NCBI GenBank assembly: GCA_937884755.1
Contig: CAKZYJ010000098.1
Span: 1-52,541 of the forward strand
Length of the DNA stretch: 52,541 bases
Source of the DNA: an uncultured Flammeovirgaceae bacterium
GTDB lineage: Bacteria > Bacteroidota > Bacteroidia > Cytophagales > Cyclobacteriaceae
Reading direction: 5' to 3'
The notes under the pieces are model-generated. The model was not told the DNA's origin. It saw only the letters and a list, made by a program, of their open reading frames with translations, and did not search any database. The translations under genes were made by a program, and so were the position numbers. This document shows, piece after piece, positions 15,933-25,296 of this stretch; position 1 is the stretch's first letter; every line of letters starts with the position of its first letter.

Positions 15933-16403
15933 ATGGCCAAGCAAGAAAAAGCAAAGTTCTCCAGTCAGATATCAATAAAAAATAGAAAAGCCCGATTTGA
16001 GTACCATTTCTTGGATACTTACACGGCTGGTCTGAAACTAATGGGTACGGAAATAAAGTCTATTCGTGAAGGAAAAGTAAACTTACAGGAGGCCTATTGC
16101 TACTTTAACAATCAGGAGTTATTCGTTAAGCAAATGCATATCTCTCCCTACAGCCAGGGCACTCATTATAACCATGAGCCGACCCGGGAGCGAAAACTTC
16201 TTTTGAAAAAGAAAGAATTGGCTAAATTAGAGAGCAAAATGAATGAGAAAGGTTTAACTATTATCCCAACCCGCCTTTTTATCAACAGTCGGGGGTTGGC
16301 TAAGCTTGATATTGCGTTGGCCCGAGGGAAAAAGCTGTATGATAAACGAGATGGTATTAAACAAAAGGATGCCAAGCGAGAATTAGACCGGATGAAGTTT
16401 TAA
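15933..16403 (+). CDS. smpB: SsrA-binding protein SmpB
   Basis: A 156-residue small basic protein that binds tmRNA and delivers it to stalled ribosomes for trans-translation. Family features are plain: KNRKARFEYHFLDTYTAGL near residue 16, GTEIKSIREGKVNLQEAYC near 38, HISPYSQGTHYNHEP near 70, and the basic C-terminal tail KKLYDKRDGIKQKDAKREL that lies in the mRNA channel. No tmRNA (ssrA) gene was found near it in this window. It is followed 35 bp later by an HNH gene in the same direction, which may share its transcript. Confidence 0.96.
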   Translation: MAKQEKAKFSSQISIKNRKARFEYHFLDTYTAGLKLMGTEIKSIREGKVNLQEAYCYFNNQELFVKQMHISPYSQGTHYNHEPTRERKLLLKKKELAKLESKMNEKGLTIIPTRLFINSRGLAKLDIALARGKKLYDKRDGIKQKDAKRELDRMKF

Positions 16404-16438
16404 GGGTTAAGCCGCCTGAATACTCAGAAAAAGCGATC

Positions 16439-16936
16439 ATGAAACATAGTGTACTATTATTAAATCAGGATTATCAACCACTCACGATTTGCTCAATGGA
16501 GCGAGCTTTCTTGCTTGTCTTCCTCAATAAAGCGGAGTTGCTAACCGAAGCGGAGGATGGAGTGATTCGTACGGTGAATAAAAGCTTTCCGATGCCAGCC
16601 GTCATCCGGCTTTTTCGGTACGTGAGCCTGCCGTACCGGGGAGTAGTTCTTACCCGGCAAAATGTATTTAAACGGGACAATTTTACTTGTCAGTACTGCG
16701 GCTCTCTTAAAAATCTTACTCTCGACCACGTGATCCCTCGCTCGAAGGGTGGGAAAACTAGTTGGGCAAACTTGGTCACTGCCTGCCAACCTTGCAATAC
16801 TCGCAAAGGTGACCGCCTTCCCCACGAAGCTAACATGAAACTTAGTGAAAAACCTAAACGCCCTACCTATCTTATGTTTTTACGCGATCATTCGGGTTCT
16901 ATGCGTAAAGAGTGGCAGCCATTTTTGAACTACTGA
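16439..16936 (+). CDS. HNH endonuclease family protein
   Basis: A 165-residue protein with an intact HNH zinc-finger nuclease motif: CQYC (Cys84, Cys87), LDHVIPRSKGG (Asp96, His97), WANLVTACQPCN (Asn111, Cys116, Cys119, Asn120) and RKGD. The N-terminal 75 residues (VLLLNQDYQPLTICSMERA) are typical of a chromosomal HNH family widespread in bacteria whose role is not established to my knowledge; they are not restriction enzymes with an obvious partner. There is no methylase or mobile element beside it. It is probably co-transcribed with smpB. Confidence 0.87.
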   Translation: MKHSVLLLNQDYQPLTICSMERAFLLVFLNKAELLTEAEDGVIRTVNKSFPMPAVIRLFRYVSLPYRGVVLTRQNVFKRDNFTCQYCGSLKNLTLDHVIPRSKGGKTSWANLVTACQPCNTRKGDRLPHEANMKLSEKPKRPTYLMFLRDHSGSMRKEWQPFLNY

Positions 16937-17060
16937 TTTTACCTACCGACCTTTCTTCCTAATTATCCAGGCCTTTTTGGTTTTTGATTTTTTTCAGTAA
17001 AACTAACGAGCGTACTTTTCCAATAGTAATATAATTTTCATCGATAGGTATTTGCTAGAA

Positions 17061-17079
17061 ATTTGGTGAATCGCCAAAT
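17061..17079. promoter_or_regulatory. Dyad-symmetric site upstream of the lipoprotein gene
   Basis: ATTTGGTGA-A-TCGCCAAAT: 9-bp half-sites around one central base with a single mismatch to perfect symmetry. It lies about 95 bp upstream of the lipoprotein ATG (17175) in an AT-rich 238-bp intergenic region. With a 1-nt centre it is better read as a protein-binding dyad in DNA than as an RNA hairpin. The regulator is unknown. Confidence 0.35.
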
Positions 17080-17174
17080 AGTTAAATACAATAGCGAAAA
17101 AATTATTTTACTAGAATTAAACCTTTTCGCCTACCGTGTATCTAACGAGTATCATTTACTAAAACAGTAGGAAT

Positions 17175-18047
17175 ATGAAAGTTACAAACTATTGGAAAAC
17201 CCTCTCGACTGTATTGTCGCTAGCTATTTTAGCTACCTTTTCTGCTTGTAATCAAGATGGAGAAGAAATTACTTCTAGTAGCGATGAAGCAGAGTCTATT
17301 GCTATCGATGAAGCCATTGCTGATGATTTATTTGAAGATATTGATCTAATTAGCGATGAAGCAGCTGAATATGAAGGCGATGCCCAAGGCGGACGTTTGG
17401 AAAATAGCGAAAGTGCTATGATGAGTGATTGCGTGGGTCGGGGAGTAGAGCGACTATGGGCTGATCGAGTTTTCACTAAAATAGTTACCCTCGATTTTCA
17501 GGAAAGCTGTGAGGGGCCAAAAGGACGAGAGCGTCAGGGAACTATGATCATCACTCGAGTTACTGATACAAATGAAAGTACCTACACGGTTTCTACTACC
17601 TTTCAAGATTTTTTCCTGGACGGAAAGAAGGTTGAAGGAACCCGTACTCGGGTGTATACTCTATTGGAAACCGGAGTATACCAAGTGGCCGTTACCTTAA
17701 CTGATGGAAAAGTTACCTTGGAAGATGGTCGGGTGATTGAGCGAACCGGTTCGTTCACAAAAACTTGGAATCGTACTAGCGGTGAATTTACAGTAGAAGG
17801 CGAAGCTTCAGGAGACAATCGTAATGGACTAGCCTATAAATCAACCGTTACCTCACCTCTAGTATACAAACAAAGTTGTGCTTCTGAAGGTATCTACATG
17901 GCTACGCAAGGTGTTCGTAGTATTACGCGCGAAGGCAAGGCTGATGTAACCGTTGATTACGGACAGGGCGATTGCGACAAAACTGTAGAGATCACCGTAG
18001 ATGGTGAAGCGCGTACCCTTGAACTATCAATTACAAAAAATAACTAA
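17175..18047 (+). CDS. Putative lipoprotein of unknown function
   Basis: A 290-residue protein with a lipoprotein signal peptide: hydrophobic stretch, then the lipobox LATFSAC with the lipidated Cys25. After Cys25 comes a strongly acidic, low-complexity linker of about 45 residues (Asp/Glu/Ser/Ala rich, ISDEAAEYEGDA). The rest (about 85-290) alternates beta strands with paired Thr/Glu/Arg (ITRVTDTNESTYTVS; TVEGEASGDNRNG) and four Cys after residue 80 that could pair as disulfides. No known domain is recognised. It stands alone with its own upstream region and a downstream terminator, and is probably anchored to a membrane facing the periplasm or the surface. Confidence 0.78.
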   Translation: MKVTNYWKTLSTVLSLAILATFSACNQDGEEITSSSDEAESIAIDEAIADDLFEDIDLISDEAAEYEGDAQGGRLENSESAMMSDCVGRGVERLWADRVFTKIVTLDFQESCEGPKGRERQGTMIITRVTDTNESTYTVSTTFQDFFLDGKKVEGTRTRVYTLLETGVYQVAVTLTDGKVTLEDGRVIERTGSFTKTWNRTSGEFTVEGEASGDNRNGLAYKSTVTSPLVYKQSCASEGIYMATQGVRSITREGKADVTVDYGQGDCDKTVEITVDGEARTLELSITKNN

Positions 18048-18070
18048 GAGTTAGGTTAAGAAACATAATA

Positions 18071-18105
18071 AACCCCTTTCGAAGCATTTCAGAAGGGGTT
18101 TTATC
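18071..18105. terminator. Bidirectional intrinsic terminator between lipoprotein gene and sucC
   Basis: An 8-bp stem (AACCCCTT at 18071-18078 with AAGGGGTT at 18093-18100), flanked by T residues on the right and A residues on the left. It sits between two convergent genes and ends 3 nt from the sucC stop codon, so it can serve both transcripts. Confidence 0.75.
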
Positions 18106-18107
18106 AT

Positions 18108-19295
18108 TTAAATAACTTCTTCTACTCGATCTGCCGCATCTTTCAGCAGAATAGCCGAATAGACTTTTAATCCGGAATCTTCAATAATTTTAGCACCTTC
18201 TTCAGCATTAGTGCCTTGTAGTCGGACAATAATCGGTACGTTAATGTCACCAATATTCTTGTAAGCTTCCACTACACCACTGGCTACCCGGTCGCAACGA
18301 ACAATGCCGCCGAAGATATTGATCAGAATAGCCTTTACGTTAGGGTCTTTCAGGATAATTCGGAAACCAGCTTCTACCGTTTCGGCGTTAGCACTTCCTC
18401 CCACATCCAAAAAGTTAGCTGGTTCGCCACCTGACTGCTTGATAATATCCATTGTAGCCATTGCAAGTCCGGCACCATTCACCATACAGCCTACATTACC
18501 ATCTAGTTTGATGTAATTCAGGCCAGCCTTGCTGGCCTCGATCTCTAGTTCTTCTTCCTCATTCAGGTCACGCAACTCAACCAGGTCCGAGTGCCGGTAT
18601 AGTGCATTATCATCTAGGTTTACTTTAGCATCAACCGCCAAAATCTTATCATCTGAAGTTTTAAGAACAGGGTTAATCTCGAACTGAGAAGCATCGGATG
18701 CCATGTAGGCGCGATACAATGCCTGAATAAATTTTACCATTTGTTTGAAGGCTTTTCCTTCCAAACCTAAGGCAAAGGCAACCTTACGAGCCTGAAAGCC
18801 CTGTAGACCAATGCCCGGATCAATCCATTCTTTAATAATCTTCTCTGGTGTTTTTTCAGCCACTTCCTCAATATCCATTCCCCCTTCGGTAGAGGCCATA
18901 ATTACGTTACAGCTTTTGGCCCGATCCAGTAATATGCTCAGATAATACTCTTTAGGTTCATTCTCACCCGGATAGTAAACATCTTCAGCAATTAGCACTT
19001 TATGCACTTTTTTACCCTCCGGCCCGGTTTGTGGAGTAACCAGTTGCATACCCAAAATTTGCTTGGATATTTCCTTTACCTCGTCGCGGCTTTTAGCCAG
19101 CTTTACTCCACCACCCTTTCCGCGGCCTCCGGCGTGGATTTGCGCTTTTACCACATACCATTCGGTACCGGTTTCTGCGTTTAGCTCTCGGGCAGCTTCT
19201 ACGGCACCTTCGGGGGTGTCGGCCACAATACCTTGTTGAACTTGTACTCCGTAACCTTGTAGTAGGTTTTTGGCTTGATACTCGTGTATGTTCAT
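18108..19295 (-). CDS. sucC: Succinyl-CoA ligase [ADP-forming], beta subunit
   Basis: A 395-residue TCA-cycle enzyme subunit that, with SucD, interconverts succinyl-CoA and succinate with ADP/GDP phosphorylation. The ATP-grasp start [17 protein letters not shown], the Gly-rich loop [16 protein letters not shown] near 52, FEINPVLKT near 205, [12 protein letters not shown] near 262 and the C-terminal [13 protein letters not shown] near 322 are all characteristic. Length is normal. The alpha subunit gene (sucD) is not adjacent here, so the two subunits are encoded apart. It is divergent from lolD with 68 bp between starts. Confidence 0.96.
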   Translation of the reverse strand: MNIHEYQAKNLLQGYGVQVQQGIVADTPEGAVEAARELNAETGTEWYVVKAQIHAGGRGKGGGVKLAKSRDEVKEISKQILGMQLVTPQTGPEGKKVHKVLIAEDVYYPGENEPKEYYLSILLDRAKSCNVIMASTEGGMDIEEVAEKTPEKIIKEWIDPGIGLQGFQARKVAFALGLEGKAFKQMVKFIQALYRAYMASDASQFEINPVLKTSDDKILAVDAKVNLDDNALYRHSDLVELRDLNEEEELEIEASKAGLNYIKLDGNVGCMVNGAGLAMATMDIIKQSGGEPANFLDVGGSANAETVEAGFRIILKDPNVKAILINIFGGIVRCDRVASGVVEAYKNIGDINVPIIVRLQGTNAEEGAKIIEDSGLKVYSAILLKDAADRVEEVI

Positions 19296-19363
19296 GCAGA
19301 AAAAAATTTTTGACGAAGGTATTAAAAATACTGTTAATTTTAGCTTTTTAAACGAATTCTACG

Positions 19364-20020
19364 ATGCTAAGAGCGGAAAATATTGTGAAACGGTATGGTA
19401 ACCTGGTGGTGCTAAAATCAATTAACCTGATCGTGGAGCAGGGCAAGATTGTTTCTATCGTGGGAGCGTCTGGAGCAGGTAAGAGTACACTATTGCACAT
19501 TTTAGGAACGTTGGATAAACCCGACCGAGGCAAAGTATTTCTGGATGATCGGGAATTAACCAATCTGAAAGGAGGGCAATTGGCAGAGTACCGTAATCGC
19601 TACGTAGGATTTATTTTCCAATTTCATAACCTACTTCCGGAATTTACAGCTTTAGAAAATGTCTGTATTCCGGCTTACCTGGCTAATCATGCTTCAGATA
19701 AAGATGTGACTATGCGGGCTACCGAACTACTAGAACGGCTGGGCTTACGAGACCGACTGCACCATAAGCCCTCGGAAATGTCAGGAGGAGAACAACAACG
19801 TACGGCTGTAGCTCGGGCATTAATGAATAACCCTTCAGTAGTTTTCGCCGACGAGCCTAGCGGAAACTTGGATTCTCGTAACGCTGAAGAGCTTCACAAT
19901 TTGTTTTTTCGTTTACGAGATGAACTCAACCAAACGTTTGTTATCGTCACGCATAATGAGGAACTGGCCAATATGGCCGACCAGAAAGTTGAGATTAAAG
20001 ACGGAATGATCGTAGAATAG
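19364..20020 (+). CDS. lolD: LolD-like ABC transporter ATP-binding protein
   Basis: A 218-residue ABC ATPase of the MacB/LolD class. Walker A is GASGAGKST at 34-42, the Q-loop is in FIFQFHNLLPEFTALENV, the signature is MSGGEQQRTAVARAL, and Walker B is VVFADEPSGNLDS. The LLPEFTALENV stretch and size match LolD, which powers release of lipoproteins from the inner membrane with LolCE. The permease subunits are not in this window, so a MacB-like or FtsE-like partner cannot be excluded. The gene is convergent with the peroxiredoxin gene. Confidence 0.85.
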   Translation: MLRAENIVKRYGNLVVLKSINLIVEQGKIVSIVGASGAGKSTLLHILGTLDKPDRGKVFLDDRELTNLKGGQLAEYRNRYVGFIFQFHNLLPEFTALENVCIPAYLANHASDKDVTMRATELLERLGLRDRLHHKPSEMSGGEQQRTAVARALMNNPSVVFADEPSGNLDSRNAEELHNLFFRLRDELNQTFVIVTHNEELANMADQKVEIKDGMIVE

Positions 20021-20052
20021 GTCTATTCCAATCGTCCATTTCTATTGATCAT

Positions 20053-20508
20053 TTAGCTAGTCTTCTTCACCGAAGCTATCATCTGCTGAATATGCTTTTC
20101 AGCTCCAAACATATTCTCATAAACCGCAGCAATTTTGTGGTTAGCATCTAGCAAATAGGTTACCCTGCGCACTACTTTCAGAAACGGTACCAGTGCGTCG
20201 TAGGCTTTTGCCACTTTTCCATCACTATCTGATAGCAACTCGAAGGGTAGTCGGTACTGCCCCTTAAATTTTTGGTGCGAATCAATGGAATCGCGGCTAA
20301 TTCCTACCACTGTAATGTTTAAGTCGCGAAAGAAAGAAAACGAATTGCGAAAGCTACAGGCTTCCTGGGTGCAACCCGGAGTAAAATCTTTAGGGTAGAA
20401 GTAAATAATTCCTGGTTGATTGGCCAGATCACGGCTTAACTTGAAATGTTGACCACTGGTAGAAGGCAGAGTGAAATCGGGAGCAGATTGATGAACTTTT
20501 AGCGGCAT
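20053..20508 (-). CDS. bcp: Thioredoxin-dependent peroxiredoxin (Bcp/PrxQ)
   Basis: A 151-residue AhpC/TSA-fold enzyme that reduces hydrogen peroxide and organic peroxides using thioredoxin. The peroxidatic motif DFTPGCTQEAC has Cys46 (peroxidatic) and Cys51 (resolving), five apart as in the PrxQ class. The N-terminus (APDFTLPSTSGQ) and VVGISRDSIDSHQKF are also typical. No signal peptide, hence cytoplasmic. It is a monocistronic gene; its ATG is about 195 bp from the response-regulator start on the other strand. Confidence 0.93.
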   Translation of the reverse strand: MPLKVHQSAPDFTLPSTSGQHFKLSRDLANQPGIIYFYPKDFTPGCTQEACSFRNSFSFFRDLNITVVGISRDSIDSHQKFKGQYRLPFELLSDSDGKVAKAYDALVPFLKVVRRVTYLLDANHKIAAVYENMFGAEKHIQQMIASVKKTS

Positions 20509-20667
20509 AGTTAATTAAATGTAAAATTTCCGATACTTAGTGCAATTACCTGGACTACAGAAATCAGAAATTGTGAGACAAAATTTTTGAATTACAGTAC
20601 ATTAACCAGAAAACAAACGGATTTAGTAATTATACTGTTTGTAATTTTTCAAAGATTAATAAAGGTG

Positions 20668-20675
20668 TAATTTTG
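20668..20675 (+). promoter_or_regulatory. Candidate -7 promoter box for the two-component operon
   Basis: TAATTTTG matches the Bacteroidetes -7 consensus TAnnTTTG exactly and lies 29 bp before the response-regulator ATG. The nearest upstream TTTG (20638-20641) is 26 bp away, longer than the usual 19-21, so the -33 part is uncertain. Confidence 0.35.
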
Positions 20676-20704
20676 CAATACCATTTAAACTATTGAGCTT
20701 ACTT

Positions 20705-22183
20705 ATGGATGTTCGGGGTTATTCGATTTTAATTGTAGAAGACGAAGCAAGTATTCGGGGGTTACTAGCTCGGATACTAGGGCTGGAAGGGTATAAAATC
20801 TTTGAAGCCAGTGATGTGGCTGCCGGTCGGGAGGTGTTAAGAAACGAAACCATCCATTTGGTACTGACTGATGTAAACCTACCCGATGCTAACGGCATTG
20901 ATCTTACTAAGTTTATCAAAAAAGAATATCCGCTAATTGAAGTAGTGGTACTTACTGCCTTCAGTAACGTGAAGGATGGTGTACAAGCTATGAAACTTGG
21001 TGCTTTTGATTACCTAGCTAAAGGAGATGGCGATGAGCGCTTACCGCTGGTGGTGCAAAAAGCGATGGAGAAAGCTGCACTTAATCGGCAGTTGCAGGAG
21101 ATGGAATTCCGGCTAGATTCGAAATCTAGTTTTTCTAAAATAGTAGGTAATTCGCTGCCTGTTCAGCGTATGCTGGAATTAGCCAAAAAAGTTGCAGTTA
21201 CCGATACTACCGTGCTACTGCTGGGAGAAACCGGAACGGGTAAAGAGCTATTAGCCGAAGCTATTCATCTGGCTAGCCGTCGGCGCAAGGGTAAGTTTGT
21301 AGCGATTAACTGCGCCGCTATTCCCAAAGATCTGCAAGAATCTGAACTCTTCGGCCATAAAAAAGGCTCGTTTACCGGAGCGGCTACTGATAAAAAGGGA
21401 TACTTTGAAGCCGCTGACCGAGGGACAATCTTTTTGGATGAGCTAGGAGAGATGGCGCCTGAACTTCAAGCGAAGCTATTAAGAGTACTGGAAACTCGTA
21501 CTCTTAATCGGGTAGGAGAGACAGAGCCAATTCCGGTGGATATTCGGATCATTGCCGCTACCAACCGCGATTTGATTAGTGACAGTAACGAAGCGTTTCG
21601 TCGTGATCTGTACTACCGATTAAGCGCTTTTACTATTGACTTACCGGCTCTTCGGGAGAGGAAGGAAGATATAGACTTGCTGGTGATGCATCTACTAAAA
21701 GAGCACGCCGAGCGGGCTAACAAATCAATTTCAAGTATCGATCCGGAGTTTCTGGATTATCTCAAGCGTTATGATTGGCCGGGAAATATCCGTGAACTGC
21801 GTAACGTAGTAGAACGGGCAGTGATTCTGGCTGATAGCGATAAGCTTACTCCCGATGCGTTACCCAGCGAAATTTTAAACCAACAGCTAGTCCGACCTAT
21901 TCCTACTTCGGTAACCAGCAACTTACCGACCGGAAGCCCAATTGCAAACAACACGGTTGGGGGGAGTATGCCTAATAATATGGATTCACATGCGGCAAGT
22001 CCGGCCTTGGCTGATTACGCTACTGCCGACCCCAGCCAGATTGATTTGAAATCAGTTGAGCAGGCTCATATTTTAAGAGTGCTTCAATTAGTGAACGGAA
22101 ACAAATCAGAGGCAGCTAAACGATTGGATATTGGTTTGGCTACCTTGTATCGCAAGCTCAAAGAGTACAACATCAACTCATAA
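20705..22183 (+). CDS. Sigma-54-dependent response regulator (NtrC family)
   Basis: A 492-residue three-domain activator. The receiver domain (1-125) has the acidic pair in IVEDE, the phospho-acceptor Asp56 in LTDVNLP and a conserved Thr in VLTAFS. The AAA+ domain (about 145-375) has Walker A GETGTGKE near 175, the sigma-54 contact loop as GSFTGA at 221-226 (Ser replacing the common Ala) and Walker B TIFLDE at 241-246. A Gly/Pro/Asn-rich linker precedes a Fis-type HTH (about 445-490; NGNKSEAAKRLDIGLATLYRK). I start at ATG 20705; the frame also has an upstream TTG at 20693. It is followed 115 bp later by a histidine kinase, its probable partner. Target genes are unknown. Confidence 0.92.
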   Translation: MDVRGYSILIVEDEASIRGLLARILGLEGYKIFEASDVAAGREVLRNETIHLVLTDVNLPDANGIDLTKFIKKEYPLIEVVVLTAFSNVKDGVQAMKLGAFDYLAKGDGDERLPLVVQKAMEKAALNRQLQEMEFRLDSKSSFSKIVGNSLPVQRMLELAKKVAVTDTTVLLLGETGTGKELLAEAIHLASRRRKGKFVAINCAAIPKDLQESELFGHKKGSFTGAATDKKGYFEAADRGTIFLDELGEMAPELQAKLLRVLETRTLNRVGETEPIPVDIRIIAATNRDLISDSNEAFRRDLYYRLSAFTIDLPALRERKEDIDLLVMHLLKEHAERANKSISSIDPEFLDYLKRYDWPGNIRELRNVVERAVILADSDKLTPDALPSEILNQQLVRPIPTSVTSNLPTGSPIANNTVGGSMPNNMDSHAASPALADYATADPSQIDLKSVEQAHILRVLQLVNGNKSEAAKRLDIGLATLYRKLKEYNINS

Positions 22184-22298
22184 TTAGAATTAACAAGCTT
22201 TCAGTCTGATACCTCGATTATCAATATGATGAAAAATATACCTTATTTAGGGTGTTTTTTAACCATTTCTTGTGCTTTGACCAATTCTTGTAATTAAT

Positions 22299-24278
22299 AT
22301 GCCAAAGAAGACTAATAGTTTACAGTGGGTGAACCCCCAATGGCATTATCAGAGAATGAAGATTAGGGCGCAGATATTTTCCGGGTTTTTGTTAATATTA
22401 TTCCTTACCCTTTTGCTCGTAGGAGCTACTATCTACTATCTGGGAAATTTGGGTGATGCTTCCAATAAGATTCTGGAAGATAACTACCGGGCTATTAAGG
22501 CAACAGAAGGCATGACTGTTTCGTTGTCCAAGATTGATCAGATCTTATCTAAAATTTGTTTAGGGACGAACTATGACGACTCCACCCTGCTAGATATTCT
22601 ACAGACTGAGTTAGGAGTTTTTGAAAACCAGCTGATTCTGTGTCAGAACAATGTATCTGGCAAAGAAGAAGAAGCACTATTTAATCAGGTTAGTGACGAG
22701 TATCTTAAGTACAAAGAGAATATTGGTCAGTTTGAGTATACAGAAGAGGTAGAGCGGCTTGGCCTGTATTTTTCGGTTTTACAACGGCAGAATGAAATCA
22801 TCCGCGAAGATTGTGTGCAGTTAGCCTCTGTAAATCACGCGCAACTGAGTCAGAAAGATGCAATTGCTCAGAAATTATATTTTCGTTCCAAAATCTACGT
22901 ATTTCTAATTCTGGTCTTGGTACTTATTATCGTAGGGTGGGCTCTGTACCAAGTGCCACACGCTATTGTGAAACCTATTACTGATGTTACCGAAAAAATC
23001 CGACGGATTGCTCAAGGGGATTATGATCAAAAAATCTTGGTAGATTCTCGTAGTGAATTGGGCGAATTGGCTCAAGCCTTTAATGTGATGTCTATCAAAC
23101 TTCAGGAGTTTGAAAAGCTAAATATTGAAGAGGTACAGGCACAGAAGAGTCGGATGGAATCTATCATAAAAAGCATGCGGGACGGTCTGATTGTGTTAGA
23201 TGAAGATAAACGGATCATTCTGGTAAATGAATCAGGAAAGCAGATCATCAATCAAGAAGATCCAGAGTTACTGGGGAAAAAACTGAGCGATTTCACAGAG
23301 AGCGAAGTAATACAGGAACTGAACCAGGCTATTCGGGCAAAGTCGGTACACTCGAATGAGCCGGATACCGAAGAAGCGCATAATTTCCTAAGAGTAGATG
23401 ATTACTACGGAAAAAAGGCCTTTTTTACCAAAGAAATTGTGCGGGTTTATGGGCGCGAAGACTCTTTCCGTCGCTTTATAGGTTATATCATTATCCTGAA
23501 AGACATTACTACCTTCAAAGAATCAGACGAAGCCAAATCCAAGTTTGTGGCGGTAGTATCTCACGAGTTGAAAACACCATTGTCTGCACTGAACATGAGC
23601 CTGATGCTTCTGCAAAATCCGCGTTTGGGTGAGTTATCCGACGATCAGTCTCAGATAGTAGGTTCTATGAAGCAGGAGGTGCAACGATTGGTAAAAATGG
23701 TAACCGAACTACTGGATCTGGCCCGGGCTGAAAGTGGTACAATTCAGATGGATAAAAAGCCGGTTGACCCCAACGAATTAATGGACTATGCTGTAGCTCC
23801 GGTTCAAGCGAAACTAGCGGAGAAAAATCTATCATTGAGTAGTAACACCGAAGTTCAGGTTGAAGAGATAACGATTGATCCCGAGAAAATTTCCTGGGTA
23901 CTGATTAATCTGCTAACCAATGCTATTCGCTACTCTCCCGAAAATGGAAAAGTTGTTGCCAAAATCCGGCAAGTGGGAGATTTTATTGAGTTTTCGGTAC
24001 GGGATTTCGGGCCGGGAATCACCCCTAAAGATGCCAAGCGCGTCTTCAATAAGTTCGTCCAGTTGTCTTCCAACGGTAAGAAGAATAAGGGCGGTTTAGG
24101 ATTAGGCTTAGCCATATCAAAAGAAATAGTAGAAGCTCACGGTGGGCAAATATACGTTGAAAGTGAAGTGGGCGCAGGTAGCCGCTTCTATTTCCGTATT
24201 CCATTTACCGAACCTGAGGTAGTTGAGGAACCAGCTTACATAGATATTCCTCAGACGGTTGAGGTTAGCAAAGTTTAG
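22299..24278 (+). CDS. Sensor histidine kinase with HAMP and PAS domains
   Basis: A 659-residue membrane kinase: TM1 about 27-48, an extracytoplasmic helical sensor region (about 50-195), TM2 about 198-220, HAMP (about 221-275), PAS (about 285-405, with DGLIVLDEDKRIILVNESG), HisKA with phospho-acceptor His422 in FVAVVSHELKTPLSAL, and HATPase with NLLTNAIRYSP, DFGPGI and GLGLGLAIS. The periplasmic part resembles four-helix-bundle sensor domains seen in chemoreceptor-like kinases. It is paired with the upstream sigma-54 response regulator. The signal it detects is not evident. The start could also be the internal Met20. Confidence 0.92.
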   Translation: MPKKTNSLQWVNPQWHYQRMKIRAQIFSGFLLILFLTLLLVGATIYYLGNLGDASNKILEDNYRAIKATEGMTVSLSKIDQILSKICLGTNYDDSTLLDILQTELGVFENQLILCQNNVSGKEEEALFNQVSDEYLKYKENIGQFEYTEEVERLGLYFSVLQRQNEIIREDCVQLASVNHAQLSQKDAIAQKLYFRSKIYVFLILVLVLIIVGWALYQVPHAIVKPITDVTEKIRRIAQGDYDQKILVDSRSELGELAQAFNVMSIKLQEFEKLNIEEVQAQKSRMESIIKSMRDGLIVLDEDKRIILVNESGKQIINQEDPELLGKKLSDFTESEVIQELNQAIRAKSVHSNEPDTEEAHNFLRVDDYYGKKAFFTKEIVRVYGREDSFRRFIGYIIILKDITTFKESDEAKSKFVAVVSHELKTPLSALNMSLMLLQNPRLGELSDDQSQIVGSMKQEVQRLVKMVTELLDLARAESGTIQMDKKPVDPNELMDYAVAPVQAKLAEKNLSLSSNTEVQVEEITIDPEKISWVLINLLTNAIRYSPENGKVVAKIRQVGDFIEFSVRDFGPGITPKDAKRVFNKFVQLSSNGKKNKGGLGLGLAISKEIVEAHGGQIYVESEVGAGSRFYFRIPFTEPEVVEEPAYIDIPQTVEVSKV

Positions 24279-24356
24279 TGCTAAAAGGCGTCAACTACAA
24301 CCCTAAAGAGTACGCTACGTACTAAACAATTTCACCTTTTCTTTCTTCTAAAATTT

Positions 24357-25235
24357 ATGGTTCTTTCTCCCGGCGTTCGCTATATGCTGCTGGCCACCTT
24401 TTTGTTTGCCTGTATGAATGTACTGGTGAAACTAGTACCTCATATTCCGGCAGTAGAAGTAGTGTTTTTTCGTTGTGTAGTTTCTCTGGCGATGAGTTAC
24501 GCTGTATTGCGGGCTCAGCGGGTGAATATATGGGGAAATAACCGCAGGTGGTTAATTGCCCGGGGAGCTTTCGGAGCAGTAGCACTAGTGCTGTACTTCA
24601 CTTTACTACAGGATATTCCATTAGCTACTGCCATCACATTACAGTTTTTAGCTCCTATCGCTACGGCTATTTTCGGCATGCTGCTGCTCAGAGAAAAAGT
24701 ATGGACGCTTCAGTGGTTTTTCTTTCTGATTACATTCGTTGGTATGCTAGTGATCAGTGGGTTTGAAACGCGCATGGAGCCTGTTCATTTGCTGATGGGA
24801 GTTCTGGCGGCAGGAGGTTCAGGTATGGCTTACACAATCATCCGAAAACTTAATTACTCTGAGCACCCTTTGGTCATTGTGCTTTATTTTCCTTTGGTAA
24901 CGCTTCCGCTCACCGGTATCTACTCTATCTTTAACTGGGTGATGCCTTCTGGCTGGGACTGGTTGATACTACTGGGAATTGGTATTTTTACTCAGTTTGC
25001 TCAGTATTTCATGACCAAAGCGTATCAAGCTGAGGAGGTCTCGAAAGTTGCTAATCTGAAGTATTTAAGCATTATTTACGCGCTGTTTTTCGGTTTTTTG
25101 TTCTTTGGTGAAACCTTCAACGCACTAACCTACGTGGGAATGATACTGGTAATTGCTGGGGTAGTACTCAACGTATGGTACAAACAGAGAAAGCAGCGAC
25201 AGGTTAGCCAAATTAAGAAAAAAACAGTAGCCTGA
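24357..25235 (+). CDS. EamA/DMT family transporter
   Basis: A 292-residue integral membrane protein with about ten hydrophobic segments arranged as two EamA repeats of five, starting at MLLATFLFACMNVLVKLVP and again near residue 145 (GVLAAGGSGMAYTIIRKLN). The family exports metabolites such as amino acids or purines; the substrate is not predictable. The C-terminus is basic (KQRKQRQVSQIKKK), fitting a cytoplasmic end. It starts 78 bp after the histidine kinase in the same direction and 61 bp before tgt, so it may sit in either transcript. Confidence 0.88.
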   Translation: MVLSPGVRYMLLATFLFACMNVLVKLVPHIPAVEVVFFRCVVSLAMSYAVLRAQRVNIWGNNRRWLIARGAFGAVALVLYFTLLQDIPLATAITLQFLAPIATAIFGMLLLREKVWTLQWFFFLITFVGMLVISGFETRMEPVHLLMGVLAAGGSGMAYTIIRKLNYSEHPLVIVLYFPLVTLPLTGIYSIFNWVMPSGWDWLILLGIGIFTQFAQYFMTKAYQAEEVSKVANLKYLSIIYALFFGFLFFGETFNALTYVGMILVIAGVVLNVWYKQRKQRQVSQIKKKTVA

Positions 25236-25296
25236 ATTCCCTATTTCATAGTTGCAAAACGGGTATAGGTACCGGTTTAGCTGAAAATAATACTCA

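Noticed and set aside
15729-17174. tmRNA gene near smpB
   Set aside because: Neither the tRNA-like ends nor an ANDENYAL-type tag-coding stretch was found in the flanking regions.
24308-24322. AGTACG-CTA-CGTACT hairpin after the histidine kinase gene
   Set aside because: A perfect 6-bp stem but with no T run; too weak to call a terminator.
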